A stretch of 64,000 bases of DNA, taken from Chrysaora quinquecirrha. Its lineage: Eukaryota > Cnidaria > Scyphozoa > Semaeostomeae > Pelagiidae. Under the pieces are notes generated by a model. That model saw only the letters and a list, made by a program, of their open reading frames with translations, had not been told where the DNA came from and did not search any database. Where the stretch lies: positions 1,374,941 through 1,438,940 of the forward strand of contig JACTAT010000042.1 of the NCBI GenBank assembly GCA_014526335.1. Reading direction: 5' to 3'. The number at the start of each line of letters is the position of its first letter. The first letter of the stretch is position 1. A program made the translations under genes and the position numbers. This document shows positions 34,670 to 45,295 of this stretch, piece by piece.

Positions 34670-35262
34670 TTTTCAAACGCCCCTGCAAGGTTCCAGAGAC
34701 CCGTGGATCTGTTCTTGTCAGGCCTACACTGGAGACACTGTCTCAGATATGATGTGAAAATATTTGCCCCCACTGTAGAAGAGCACCTTAAGCGCTTGGA
34801 TATTGTGTTGGATAGAATTGAAAAAGCCAGACTCACCCAGAAGCCAGCAAAATGCCAGCGGCGGAAACGATCAGTGAAGTTTCTTGGACACATTGGTTCT
34901 GAAGAAGTTGTTGCTGTCGACATAGCTAAAGTAAGATAAGTTAGGAACTTTCCTACTCCTAAGAATGAGACTGATTGATGTCAGAAGTTTCCTTCGACTG
35001 ACTCGATACTACAGAAGATTCATTGTAAACTATGCCAGCCCATCAAAGCCTTTGGTTGATCTGACAAAGACGAAACACCTTTTTCAATTGACAAAAGAAG
35101 CTGAAGATTCATTCGAAGATTTAAAAGAATGTATGATATCTGCACCTGTACTTCAATGTCCACACTTCTCAATTCCGTTCAAACAATACACAGATGCATG
35201 TGACTTGGTCTTGGAGCAGCGCAAGAAACAGAGAGAGAAGAAGATGTGATTGGATATGCTAG
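34670..35262 (+). pseudogene. Gypsy reverse transcriptase, C-terminal part
   Basis: SNAPARFQRPVDLFLSGLHW, then VEEHLKRLDIVLDRIEKARL, KPAKCQ, VKFLGHI (RT motifs C-E), then RSFLRLTRYYRRFIVNYAS, PLVDLTK and FKQYTDACDL (start of RNase H). The YxDD box itself is damaged (the reading gives YDVKIF where YLDDVIVF is expected), so the enzyme is dead. Confidence 0.88.
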
Positions 35263-35353
35263 TCGTATACTAAAAACGTCTGAAGCTAAATGCGCTGTCT
35301 TAAGCTAAATACGCTGTAAAAGAAGCGCTAGGTATCGCATGGGCGCTTAAATA

Positions 35354-35965
35354 CAGGGTGGCCCAAAAAAGGGACCCCCTTAGGTAAATAATTTCTGAAT
35401 AAATTTTCTCAACGAGGAATTTTGCCAAATTTATACCAGGTAATATTCAAGTCAAGTGCGCTATCGTGTAGAAATATGTTGGTGATAAGACCTTTCATCT
35501 CGGCGCAATGGGACATTAAATTCATGGTGTCCAAAAACCAGCTGTTTTTATTTCATTATTGCGTACTGTACTGGGATCGTGCGTGAAGGAGAATCATTAT
35601 CCCAGAGTAAAATTGTCACGACCATTAATGTATGGTCAGTCATATTAGAGAAGTGTATTGAGCAGGATTTAGGACATTTTGACTATCATTTGACTGAAAG
35701 AACGAGTTATTGATTTTTCTGTTTTGTTGCGTAAGGATTACTCAAGGGTATAAAGTTGCATATTTTGTTACAGTATGTTTTTGGATTGTAAAGTTTTAAA
35801 GTCAATTTATTCAGAGATACTAACCCATATCATCATGATATTTACAATTTACATGAAATATATACCACTTGAGTTGAATATCATGTAGTATTAAATTCAT
35901 GAAATTCCAACTTAAGAATCAATTATTAAAAATTATTTAGTTAGGGGGTCCGTTTTGGGCCACCC
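35354..35965. mobile_element. Mariner-type MITE in gypsy RNase H
   Basis: Ends CAGGGTGGCCCAAAA...GGACCCCCTTA and the inverse TTAGGGGGTCC...TTTTGGGCCACCC, ~45-bp terminal inverted repeats. Flanking TA on both sides. No ORF. It splits the RNase H segment between ALGIAWALKY and the following domain. Confidence 0.85.
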
Positions 35966-36150
35966 TAACTAAATAATTAGTATTATTATCCTAATTAGTA
36001 TGGCAGACGAATAACTATAGTCACCGTCATCGCCCGTTAAAATGGCTGACTTCTATTTTCAAGACGGATCAGTGAAATACAAGCTTATGACTTTAATTCT
36101 ATTCATCGTCCTAGTAGACTTAACGCAAATGCTGACACATTTGCAAGGTA
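35966..36150 (+). pseudogene. Gypsy RNase H, C-terminal end
   Basis: In the plus frames KYKAYDFNSIHRPSRLNANA followed by DTFARYPV, the normal end of Ty3/gypsy RNase H, then a linker leading to integrase. Confidence 0.7.
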
Positions 36151-36179
36151 TCCAGTATCTGACGAAGTTCTAGCAGTTT

Positions 36180-37226
36180 CAACAAGAGGTTTCGAAAAGC
36201 TGCAGAAGAAGATCCTTATGCAGAAGCGTGGTACAGTTTCTTTTTGGGAGGAAAATTGCCAGAAGATCAATCGTTAGCAACAAAGATTCAAAAAGAAAAG
36301 GGCAGGTATTATGTTGGCGCAGATGGATGCTTATATCGAAATTGTACTTCAAAATTTGGCCGCAGAACTAGTCAATTGGTCGTACCCAAATTTCAGACGG
36401 GACAGATACTTGTACGAATGCACGATCACCAATTGTCAGGACATCCAGGACTCTTTTGAACCTATCGAAAAATACAGAAAAAATACTTCTGGCCTACAAT
36501 GAAAAATGACATCAAAAGATACGTCAGACACTGCAAAAATGTGCCAAGTTCAAGTCTCCGAGACCCGCTGGTAAGACGCCTTTCAAATCGATTACAACTT
36601 CTAGACCTTTTCAAATCGTTGCGATGGATTTTGTTGATCCACTTCCTAAATCTGATAAAGGAAACATTTCACGCCTTAGTGGTTGTTGATCACTTCACAC
36701 GTTGGCCAGTGGTATATTCTGTAGATAACATCGAAGCTGAAACTGGTGGAAAGCTACAAGATTTCATCCACACGTATTGCTTTCCTGAAAAAGTTCTAAC
36801 AGATCGTGGAGCAGACTTTACAGCAAAATTGATCAGAGTCTTATGTAAGCATATGGGAATGAAGAAAATATTCATCTTTCCGTCCATCTTAAAACGGTCT
36901 CAAGGAATATTTGAACGGTACTCTCTTTCAAGGAGTGAAGATGTATGCTTAAAAAAACCGTCTACATGGGATGATTATGTGGAAGCCCTTGTGTTTGCAT
37001 ACAGAACGACTCCTCATTCTGTTACACAGCATACGCAAGCTTACCTTATGTTTGGAAGAGAACGTTCGTCACCTGTTGACATGAAGCCGCAAGCTAGATT
37101 GAACACAGACGATTCAGTCAAGGTGAAAAATCTTGTTTCAAAAGAACAACAGCGTCAAAAGCAACGTCATGATAAAGAAATTAAAGAAGTCAAAGTGGAT
37201 GTTGGTGATAAAGTATTTGTCCGATA
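36180..37226 (+). pseudogene. Gypsy integrase, main part
   Basis: The zinc-binding N-terminus is H-x..LSGHPGLF ... YVRHCKNC (HHCC). The catalytic core follows: VVVDHFTRWPVVYSVDNI (first Asp), VLTDRGADFTA (second Asp), SQGIFERY (Glu region), then VFAYRTTPHSVTQHTQAYLM FGRERSSP. The 242-codon ORF 36499-37227 is the longest surviving gypsy frame. Integrase inserts the cDNA into the genome. The frame is cut at DVGDKVFVR by the Academ-like element and resumes at 48035. Confidence 0.92.
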
Positions 37227-37885
37227 GTGGAAGGGGGAGTATCACCACCCAGCGACGGAATTTTTGCAACTAGTTGCACTTGGTCAATTAGGGGGCGTAG
37301 ATTCCAAATTTCGATGTTATTCAGACATATCAGAAGGCTTTTTCAAGTTATGGGGGCATTTGTCCCCAAAAACGAAGATAACACTTAGGATACAATAAAA
37401 CGTGTAGATAACTATATATTCCATTAAAAAACTTCAATAACCGTCTAAAATGGCTATATTGATATATTCATATAATAGATGCTAACCTACCTTGCCCCTA
37501 TCTATTTTTATTGTGCCTCCGTTGCCTCCAAAAGGGAGCTTGTGGCTAATACTGATAAAGATGCCGACAAATGCAATACTTGGTAAATTGAATGCGTAGA
37601 TTCCACATTTTTAGGGTATTTGTTCATATCGGGTTCCCTTTACAAGAAATGGGGGCAATTATCCCTACATGGGGGCATTTGCTTCACAAACAACGCCATA
37701 CTTACAATGTAAAAAATTTTACAGATAACCATATCCTGTAATCAAATCAAACAACGTAAATAACAGTTTAAAATGATTATATTTATTATATGTCTACGGC
37801 TTTATTTTTTAGAAACACTGCCCCCATTGATTGTTATGGTGCTGTACCCAAAAAGAGTCTTTCGGTAAATACTTTGGTATGATGC
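37227..37885 (+). repeat. Left TIR of the Academ-like element
   Basis: Matches 47373-48034 in inverse orientation. The TIR itself consists of two diverged ~299-bp direct units, each starting GCGTAGATTCCAMATTT (37295 and 37594), with GGGGGCA blocks. Confidence 0.88.
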
Positions 37886-38394
37886 TTATAACGCCAGAGG
37901 GATATGCGTCAACAAAGTTCGTTAGTTACTAATTTATATTCATATTGTTTTTTCTTCAAAACCAATACAAAATATTTGAGCTTATGAACTATTATTGCGA
38001 CTTTTGAAACACAAGGGATAGTTGCCTTGGTAGATGGTCGTAAAATGATACGCTCCCAAAAACCTTCAAAACAAGGACACAATAAAAATTATCACGCCAA
38101 TAGAAAATGTGATAATAAGATGGGACCAGACAAAGTTGAGTCACTGAGTCAGAATCTTGTAACTTTACATACATGCATTGGCTTCATGGAATTGACGTTT
38201 TACTGCAGAAGCAGCAAGAAAGAAAACAAGTAAGTTGTGTGTCGTTTTGTCGTATATATCTTCTCAGAACTTGCTAGAACATCGTATTCGCATGAACGTA
38301 GTCGCTTATGAATAACACACATTCGAAGTTACTGGATGGAAGGGTAGCACGGCATGCTTTGGGTGATGAATATTTACATAAAGAGCAATGTGAC

Positions 38395-40600
38395 TAAATA
38401 CCTGCAGTTCTGGATATCCAGAAACATCGTTACCACGGCCCATGTTATCAAAAATTTACAAATGTGATTTCTGTTGCGAAGCGCAAGAGTTAAAACGACG
38501 CAACAAGCTGAGTTAAAGAGACTAAGATGATCGGGTGAATTATCTTGCGTGTTGTTTCCGAGTATTTTCATGTTGCTGGCGCAAAAAAAGTAAAAGGCGA
38601 AAAGCAGAGTACAAAAGTCATTCGAAACAAGTCGGCATGTGCAAAGGTACAGCTTGCTTGAAATTTACGTAATGACGAAGAAATGATTTTGGCAGTAACT
38701 GGTGAAGATCGCATCGCGAAAGAATTTATGTTTCACGAGAAGTGTTATAAAGATTACACCTGCGTTTGTAGCAAAGATACAATACAAAAAATAGAGAACG
38801 AGGAAGCCTCGCATTCAGTTGGCTTGGGGATTTCGATACACTTCAGAAGTTTGTACAAGAGCATGTTATTGACGGAGGCCATAGCGTTTCAATGAAGCTT
38901 CTTATTGAGGTCTATGGTCTTGATAAAGATGATACTAGAGTGTGCAGGAAAGTAAAAAAGGTGTTGTAAAAGGAGTTTGGTGATAAAGTTATATTCACGA
39001 GCATTGCTTATCATGAAGCGCAAATACTTATAAGCTGTAAATCCATATATAAAACAAGTGTCAGCAGTTTTGTTAAAGAAAATAGAAGTTTTATCCTCAA
39101 AGAAGCTGCAAAGATGCTCCGTAAGACATTTTGAACATATTGACTTCGTTGGCCACCTACTGTTGAAGATCTAAGAGCAGAAGAAAGACAACCATCTCAA
39201 AGTTTGATCGAGTTTCTGATACTCTTGTTAGTTACACTGTGTTGGAGAGGAGGTGAAACGTCTTTACCCATCAATTGCTCAGGATTTAGTTCATGCAGTT
39301 TCCAACAGACAGTTCATGACAGCTAAGCACACTTTGCTTGGAACTGCGCTACACAGTCTAACAGGACAGAGGCTCCCGATAGATGTCCTAGCCAGACTTG
39401 GCAATTCAAGTAATTACGAGGGGGTGCAAAGAATTGAAACTGCACAGGCTGAGTTGGTTCAAAAATTGGCATCACAGAATTACCCACTCCCCCTTGTGCC
39501 AGTATCACAAAGAAGTTCAGTGCTTACATTCTTCTGGTGGGACAATTTCGACTGTAAAAAGGAGACAATGGAAGGGAGTATTCATACCTGCCATGGAGTC
39601 GCATTCCAAGAGAAATTGAAAGACTCTGTAAACCGAGATGACCTGCACTTAACAATTCCTGATTCTGGTCGTAAAACAGTCGACGTTCTGGAGCACGAGT
39701 TACCAACGGTATCTATAAAGCCTCATAAAGAGCCTATATTGTTGCCATTACCAGATTGCGAACACCAAATTAAAGAAGGAGTTCTACTCACGTGGACAGG
39801 ATGCTTTTCTTATGGAAACTCTTGCACATTGCACATAGCCTTAAAGATCAATCGTTATCTCGTTTTGTTGGCTGGATCGTTCTCATTTATCGAACAGAGC
39901 ACGGTATACCCACTCTCTTGACATTCTTGCCACAAATCCCCAGACCAATAACTGACTACAGCACTGTCGCTGAATTTATTTTCTAGTCACAGAAGCTATC
40001 TAAAGCAGCCAATATGGCTTATACACACGTAACGGTAGACGCCGGAGCAGCGTCAAAGTTCTATCACGTGATCTTGAACAACCCAGAAGAATTCAAACGA
40101 ATTTTCATACATCTTGATGACTTTCATGGTATGAGGGAGTTTTTCGGCCTAATTGGTAAAATCATTGAGGGCAATGGTTTTGAAGAGATAGTTTATCAGG
40201 CAGGACTTTGTGCGTCGGGAGGAATAAAGGGAGTGCTGAGAGGAAAACATTATAACCGGTGTTGGGCAATGCAATACATGAATGTTTTGCCGAGGCTGTT
40301 GAGAGGTTGTTCATTGAAGTGTTTTTGGGAGAAAACCAAGAGGCGTCCTTACCCCTGACAAATAAAAACATCAAGCAAGAGTCTGACTGTAAAGTTATTT
40401 TTGGTGAAAGTTTATTTGAAGAATATGAATCTAAATACAACAAGCTAAAGCAACCCTGTTCGGAAGGAGAACTCGGGAAACCCCCCAATTTTTGATGAAC
40501 TATCTGAACGCAGTGGACCGGCAGCACAAACTTCATTACGCTGTTAATATAAATGAATTTGACTGTCGACTTCAGTGCTGGAAGGATTCAATAGCAGTTG
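38395..40600 (+). pseudogene. Academ-like transposon protein, N-terminal and middle parts
   Basis: Plus-strand pieces in shifting frames: YHGPCYQKF (about 38437), FHEKCYKDY (about 38731), SMKLLIEVYGLDKDDT, WPPTVEDLRAEERQ, then RQFMTAKHTLLGTALHSLTG, VLTFFWWDNFDCKKE, HTCHGVAFQE, YTHVTVDAGAASKFYHVI, FIHLDDFHGMREFFGLIGK, AGLCASGGIKGVLRGKHYNR CW. I recognise this order from a large family of uncharacterised transposon proteins of cnidarians, fish and other animals that end in an XPG-like nuclease. The longest intact frame is 39253-39921. Many stops. Interrupted at 40600 by the hAT element and resumes at 45296. Confidence 0.75.
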
Positions 40601-41158
40601 CAGGCGCGGATCCAGACGGTCGCAACCGTCGCAGCTGCGACGGTCAGATTTGAGCAAATACCAAAATGTATTATCTAAATAGAGACTTTCTTAAAGAACC
40701 AACAAAATTTCTAAATTCCATGAGAAACACAACATGATAATCCCGCAAAGAATTTTATTCCAGCTTCGCTTCGTCACGGGTCTGTTTTGCTTTCTGGTGG
40801 TCTGTGAGCTGTTTGCCCCCCTCACTGAGCCGATTTTGTTTTGATTTCAAGAATTTTCGACGGCTCTTACTCTTGCTAAAGAGAGGCTCTTTGGCCGCTC
40901 TCTGACAAATCATGCAGCGACAGCGGCTGCTGTGTGTTAAGGGCGGGAGCGACGGTCAGATTCAACTGACAGTCGCAAGCCAATAGCAAGTGACCGCTGT
41001 AGTCGCAAGCCAATGGCATAAGACCTTGACCGTCGCAAGCCAATCAGATGAAAAATGTGATGCAGCAATTGTTTCTCCTATTGTTGCTTACTGTTGCTAT
41101 GTACACAGCTAATGTTTATGTTTCTAAAGACAACGTGTGTACATTTAGGCCTTCAAAA

Positions 41159-41335
41159 TGGCTACGTTTGCTTCTCACGAGACTTGTGACGACTTTGTTG
41201 CTCGTATAGAGGAAGGAGATGTTGATTTTATTCGTGATATTGGAAGTAGTTTACTCCGTAGTTTCGATTCTCAGAAGTTTGTATCCATGAGTTGTCCTAG
41301 ATTAAGATTATGTGATTTTCAATGATTCAGTTTCC
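41159..41335 (+). CDS. Probable 5' exon of the hAT element gene
   Basis: An ATG-initiated plus frame MATFASHETCDDFVARIEEG, then DVDFIRDIGSSLLRSFDS, sits at the expected 5' position of the element gene and looks coding. Joining to downstream parts is unclear: an overlapping frame further on has FPVSQRERAGINLEAMR before a GTGCGT donor-like site. Exon limits are guesses. Confidence 0.4.
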
Positions 41336-41473
41336 TGTCAGTCAAAGAGAACGTGCTGGGATCAACTTAGAAGCCATGAGGTGCGTACATATAAACCTTC
41401 CTAGCAGCATTGCATGGTACCTTTTCATCGCATTCACAATGCTGAAGTTTTCACGTGACACTGTCTCACCTTA

Positions 41474-41841
41474 CACGTTCTTTTTTTTATAAGGAACATC
41501 TTTATAAGGAACTCGAGGCTGAAAATTCTCAAAAAATTAAGGAACTTTAAGGAACTGTCGAGGCTCAGATGAAAAACTAAGAAACTCTTTTTAAAGAACA
41601 AGACGGTTTGTACGAAAAGGAACAGAAGTACAATGTATTTCCTATCGTTCTTCCCCAAAAGGCTCCATTTATACTTAAAGTTAGGAATGAAGAATAGTTT
41701 ATATGGATTTGCTGTAAAAATTAGTATTTATACATATCCCACGACAAGGAACAGTATAAGGAACTTTCAGCCTCATTTTGTTGAAAAATTAAGGAACTCC
41801 AGCCTCAACTCAGACCAAAGGTTCCTTATAAAAAAAACGTG
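41474..41841. mobile_element. TA-flanked MITE (CACGTTYTTTTTTATAAG family)
   Basis: Ends CACGTTCTTTTTTTTATAAG and the inverse CTTATAAAAAAAACGTG, flanked by TA at 41472-41473 and 41842-41843. Interior full of AAGGAAC/TTAAGGAACT repeats. Inserted in the hAT gene, probably in its intron. Confidence 0.88.
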
Positions 41842-42214
41842 TAGCTCTATAGCACTTTTTGGTGATGAATCTATATCATCTCAGCTGAGATCCTTGACTT
41901 CCATTGAGTTAGTTCTTCACTCAGAATATTATGCTGATCATCCTTTGCTTCATGATCAGTACTTCAAAAACACAAAACTGAATGAGAATTCTGTGTTTGT
42001 CAATATGATTTCTCAATCATCCTTCTCAAAATTCACAAGGGATGATAGAATCCCAGCTGTTAAAGAAGAGGCAAAAGTTGCTGCTACAGATTTTTCTTAC
42101 TCATCATTTCTGAGTGTATTGTCATTGTCAAGTGTAATAGGCATGTCTATTGAGTCATACTACCCAATGATCAATCAAGACCCCTGTATGAAGTTTTGTT
42201 CAACTGCTCTGTGA
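41842..42214 (+). pseudogene. Vertnin-like domain upstream of the hAT transposase
   Basis: FGDESISSQLRSLTSIELVL, then HSEYYADHPLLHDQYF, EEAKVAATDFSYSSFLSVLS LSSVIGMSIESYYP, continuing after a frameshift near 42190 as YEVLFNCSVRPRPGS. The pattern (S-x-ELxxxxEYYxxHP ... SSFxxLxxLSSVIxxxIxSYYP ... LFNxxxxPR) matches what I know of Vertnin-type/OTU-adjacent domains in animal and transposon proteins. Here it precedes a hAT transposase in one element, suggesting a fused or co-transcribed gene. Confidence 0.6.
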
Positions 42215-44586
42215 GACCACGTCCTGGCTCTATTTTGGATGCTCATGAAAGAAAATTGCATCTTCTTCGCTGTGCATGTATGCCTATAGATTATATAATC
42301 ACAACCCAGGTTCCAGCCAAGAAAGACCATTTTGTTCCCCTTCTTTCATCTACACAAAGAGATAATTTTAAATGCACATTACCAACTTCCTTCACAGTTA
42401 GATTTGGCTCTCAAAAAGAGCTATCAATATCTGAGAAATCACATTCACTTAAGAGGCATTCTGAATCAATAGAGCCAATGAAAAGAAAAGAAAAAAAACA
42501 GCTTTCAATTCTTCATCACTTCTCTACTAAAGCACCTATTACTCCTAGTCAAGAATTAAATCTGGCAAAACTTCCAGTTACTGACCATGAGGCTTGTTCC
42601 CCATCTTCTAGCTCTACAACTGCACCTACTCAGTCATCATATACACCTAAGGAAAATCCTGCAACTTTTCAAGAAGAAACAGCTTCCATTATATGTTTTG
42701 ATATTGGTAAACATTATAAAAATATAAAAAATCTCAATGATGAACAGAAATATGCATTATTAATCAATTCTTCAAAAGCAGATCCAGGATTCCAATACCC
42801 TTTGAACTCTTCTGGGAGGAAATTTCAGGAGAAATGGCTATCTCAATACCCTTGGCTAGCCTACTTAAAAAGTCTTAATGGTGCCTTTTGTCTTCCTTGT
42901 GTCTTATTTGCCTCTAACACGTCAAGCCATAATGCTTCAAAATTAGACAGGTTATACAAATCTCCTTTTACAACTTGGTGTTCTGGCCAAAGGAAATTTC
43001 GTGAGCATGCAGAGAAGTCTCCCTTGCATCGTAATACTGTTGTAATGGCCACCCACTTTAGGCAGGTCATGGAACAGAAAACCATTTCCATTGATATCAA
43101 GCTTGACTCATTGCTCAATAAGCAAGTGCAACAAAACCGAGAAAAGTTGTTTCCAATTGTTGGAGCAATAATTCTCTGTGGACGTCAAAATATCCCTCTT
43201 AGAGGTCATAGAGATGATGCCAAACACTACAATTTAGCAGGTAATAATCCTGGGAATTTGCAAGAATTATTAAAGTATGTAGGGACTGTCGGCAAAAATT
43301 CAATTTTTGAGGAACATTTGCAAAATGCACCAAAGTCTGCCACATATCGCTCAAAAACGGTTCAAAATGAAATAATTTCTGTATGCGAGGATATGATAAT
43401 AACTAAGCTAACAGTTGAAATCAAGAACGCAAAATTCTTTTCTGTCCTTGCTGATGAAGCTTCTGATATCAGCAATAAGGAGCAAATGGCTCTTGTTATC
43501 CGATATGTGAATGACTGCTCTGAAATCAAGGAAACTTTCCTTTCATTCTTGCATTGCAATGAAGGTTTAACAGGAGAGGCTATATCGAAAAAGATTGTTG
43601 AAGGCATTCAGAGTCTGACCATTGACATGGATTTATGCCGTGGCCGAGGATATGACGGAGCTGGAAATATGGCTGGTAAATGCTCAGGTGCAGCTGCTCG
43701 TATCATGGAGCAATATGCTAATGCGCCCTATGTTCATTGTGGGTCTCATCTGCTGAACCTCTGTGTAGCATCTGCGTGTAACATTCAAGTGGTGAGAAAT
43801 ATGATGGGAAATGTTCGTGTAGTCTCGGAATATTTTAATAACAGCCCTAAGAGATACGAGTTTCTAATCAAATTTGTTGAGAAATTTGTTCCAAAATCCC
43901 GCCATTCTCATCTAATAGATGTTTGCCGCACTAGATGGATTGCAAGAATTGATGGTCTTGATGTTTTTGCTGAGCTTTATGTGGCCATTGTTAATTGTCT
44001 TGAGGCTATTATGTTGAATACAGATAGATGTTGGAACACAAATTCTGTTACTGATGCCAGTGGGCTATTTCATGGAACAACATCTTTTCAGTTTATAGTC
44101 TGCCTTATAATAGTTTCTCGCTGCCTGGAAATTACTCGTCCTCTAACAAAGCAACTTCAAGCTCCTTCTATTGATGTTGTTGCTGCAAATGAGAAGATAA
44201 CTCTTCTGTATGCCTCGCTGCAACGGTTAAGGATGGAGAAATCCATATTCCACGGTCGTTGGTATGGAGAGGCAGAGAAGTTAGCATCTTCTGTCAACAT
44301 CGAACCAGGCAAACCTCGAACTGCTCAAAAGCAGCTAAACCGTGCAAATACGCCAGCGGAGAGCATTTCTCAGTATTATGAGGGAGTTTTAACTCTCCCA
44401 TTCATTGATCATCTCACTTCAGAGATGCAAACTCGTTTCTCAGAGAGGAACATCGCAATTCTGGATGGCTTCTATGCTTTCCCGGCAAGAGTTGTGTCGA
44501 TAGGAGATTGGAGACAAAGATTTACACAATTTTGCATGTGTACCAGGAAGACCTCCCAGAGCCACGCTACATCAATACCGAGTTGA
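42196..44586 (+). CDS. hAT transposase, TTF-zinc-finger / DUF4371 type (main part)
   Basis: 796 codons. A Ser/Lys-rich linker is followed by IHHFS-like LSILHHFSTK. The TTF-type zinc region lies at about residues 205-290 (FQEKWLSQYPWLAYLKS, GAFCLPCVLF, FREHAEKSPLHR). DUF4371/RNase-H-like core is at about 295-600, with ADEASDISNKEQ (Asp), GRGYDGAGNMAG (Asp), VHCGSHLLNLCV (C-x2-H) and CRTRWIARIDG. These are the catalytic landmarks of Zaphod-like hAT transposases, which excise CAG-ended elements and make 8-bp duplications. The C-terminal dimerisation part is displaced into another frame from about 44508 (next entry), so the protein is broken. Residue 1 here is not the true start; the reading continues from the Vertnin-like part. 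Confidence 0.93.
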   Translation: MFNCSVRPRPGSILDAHERKLHLLRCACMPIDYIITTQVPAKKDHFVPLLSSTQRDNFKCTLPTSFTVRFGSQKELSISEKSHSLKRHSESIEPMKRKEKKQLSILHHFSTKAPITPSQELNLAKLPVTDHEACSPSSSSTTAPTQSSYTPKENPATFQEETASIICFDIGKHYKNIKNLNDEQKYALLINSSKADPGFQYPLNSSGRKFQEKWLSQYPWLAYLKSLNGAFCLPCVLFASNTSSHNASKLDRLYKSPFTTWCSGQRKFREHAEKSPLHRNTVVMATHFRQVMEQKTISIDIKLDSLLNKQVQQNREKLFPIVGAIILCGRQNIPLRGHRDDAKHYNLAGNNPGNLQELLKYVGTVGKNSIFEEHLQNAPKSATYRSKTVQNEIISVCEDMIITKLTVEIKNAKFFSVLADEASDISNKEQMALVIRYVNDCSEIKETFLSFLHCNEGLTGEAISKKIVEGIQSLTIDMDLCRGRGYDGAGNMAGKCSGAAARIMEQYANAPYVHCGSHLLNLCVASACNIQVVRNMMGNVRVVSEYFNNSPKRYEFLIKFVEKFVPKSRHSHLIDVCRTRWIARIDGLDVFAELYVAIVNCLEAIMLNTDRCWNTNSVTDASGLFHGTTSFQFIVCLIIVSRCLEITRPLTKQLQAPSIDVVAANEKITLLYASLQRLRMEKSIFHGRWYGEAEKLASSVNIEPGKPRTAQKQLNRANTPAESISQYYEGVLTLPFIDHLTSEMQTRFSERNIAILDGFYAFPARVVSIGDWRQRFTQFCMCTRKTSQSHATSIPS

Positions 44587-44927
44587 ATATGTGGGAGGAT
44601 TACTGCAAATCAATCAAGGGTGTTCCCCCTGCAGACCTCTCAGCTCTTTTGCCTTTGATAGACAAAATAACATTTCCCAACATCTACACGGCATTGAAGA
44701 TTCTTGCGACAATCCCAGTGTCAACATGCACGTGCGAACGATCCATTTCTGCTCTTCGCCGCCTGAAAACCTATCTTCGCAGCACCATGTGTGAACAAAG
44801 GTTAAATGGCCTAGCTTTGCTTCACGTTCATCGCTCTATTGACTTAGACGTACAAGAAGTCATTGAACGCTTTGCTATCCGTCATCCTCGTGGAATGAGG
44901 CTCGTTAACATTCTTGATTCAGACTAA
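44508..44927 (+). CDS. hAT transposase C-terminal dimerisation domain
   Basis: After a frameshift at about 44505 the transposase continues as ILHVYQEDLPEPRYINTEL, then DKITFPNIYTALKILATIPV, STCTCERSISALRRLKTYLR, STMCEQRLNGLALLHVHR, ending ERFAIRHPRGMRLV. TIPVSTCTCERSxSALRRLK is the classic hAT C-terminal dimerisation motif and ends the family. Intact to its stop. Confidence 0.93.
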   Translation: METKIYTILHVYQEDLPEPRYINTELNMWEDYCKSIKGVPPADLSALLPLIDKITFPNIYTALKILATIPVSTCTCERSISALRRLKTYLRSTMCEQRLNGLALLHVHRSIDLDVQEVIERFAIRHPRGMRLVNILDSD

Positions 44928-44969
44928 ACTGATCAGACAATGCTCGCTTGGATTTTCTCAATTTGAATT

Positions 44970-45005
44970 TTTGTTCTTGTTCTTGTTCTTGTTCTTGTTC
45001 TTGCT
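44970..45005 (+). repeat. TTCTTG hexanucleotide repeat
   Basis: About six copies of TTCTTG just 3' of the transposase stop, inside the hAT element. Confidence 0.9.
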
Positions 45006-45295
45006 AATTACATTTCCTAAGTGAATTGTTTTGCTTTTGATTTTCATTTTTGTTACTCTTGCATCATGAATGATTGAATTTCCTGCATGTTCTATTGGTT
45101 CCATGCTCTTCAAAGTTGAACAGCATATTTGGCCATCAGCACAATGGCCGCAGTCATAGAATGCCGCAGTTAAATAATAAGGGCGTGGCCTCTATTTTCC
45201 GCGGCCCTGAAGGGCGTGGTCCCAAAAAATTTTCTGGGGCTTAGCCCCCAGACCCCCTTTTGCGACGCTCAGATTTTATCCTGGATCCGCGCCTG

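Larger units (their letters stand above)
40601..45295 (+). mobile_element. Zaphod-like hAT transposon, nested in the Academ-like element
   Basis: The inverted ends share CAGGCGCGGATCCAG (15 bp). The flanks AGCAGTTG and AGCAGACC share 5 of 8 bp, compatible with a decayed 8-bp duplication. The left end has a GCAACCGTCGCAGCTGCGAC palindrome and three GTCGCAAGCCAAT repeats (about 40974-41043). The right end has the GGGGCTTAGCCCC hairpin. The interior encodes a transposase with two frameshifts, so it is the youngest autonomous-type element of the nest. Confidence 0.88.
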
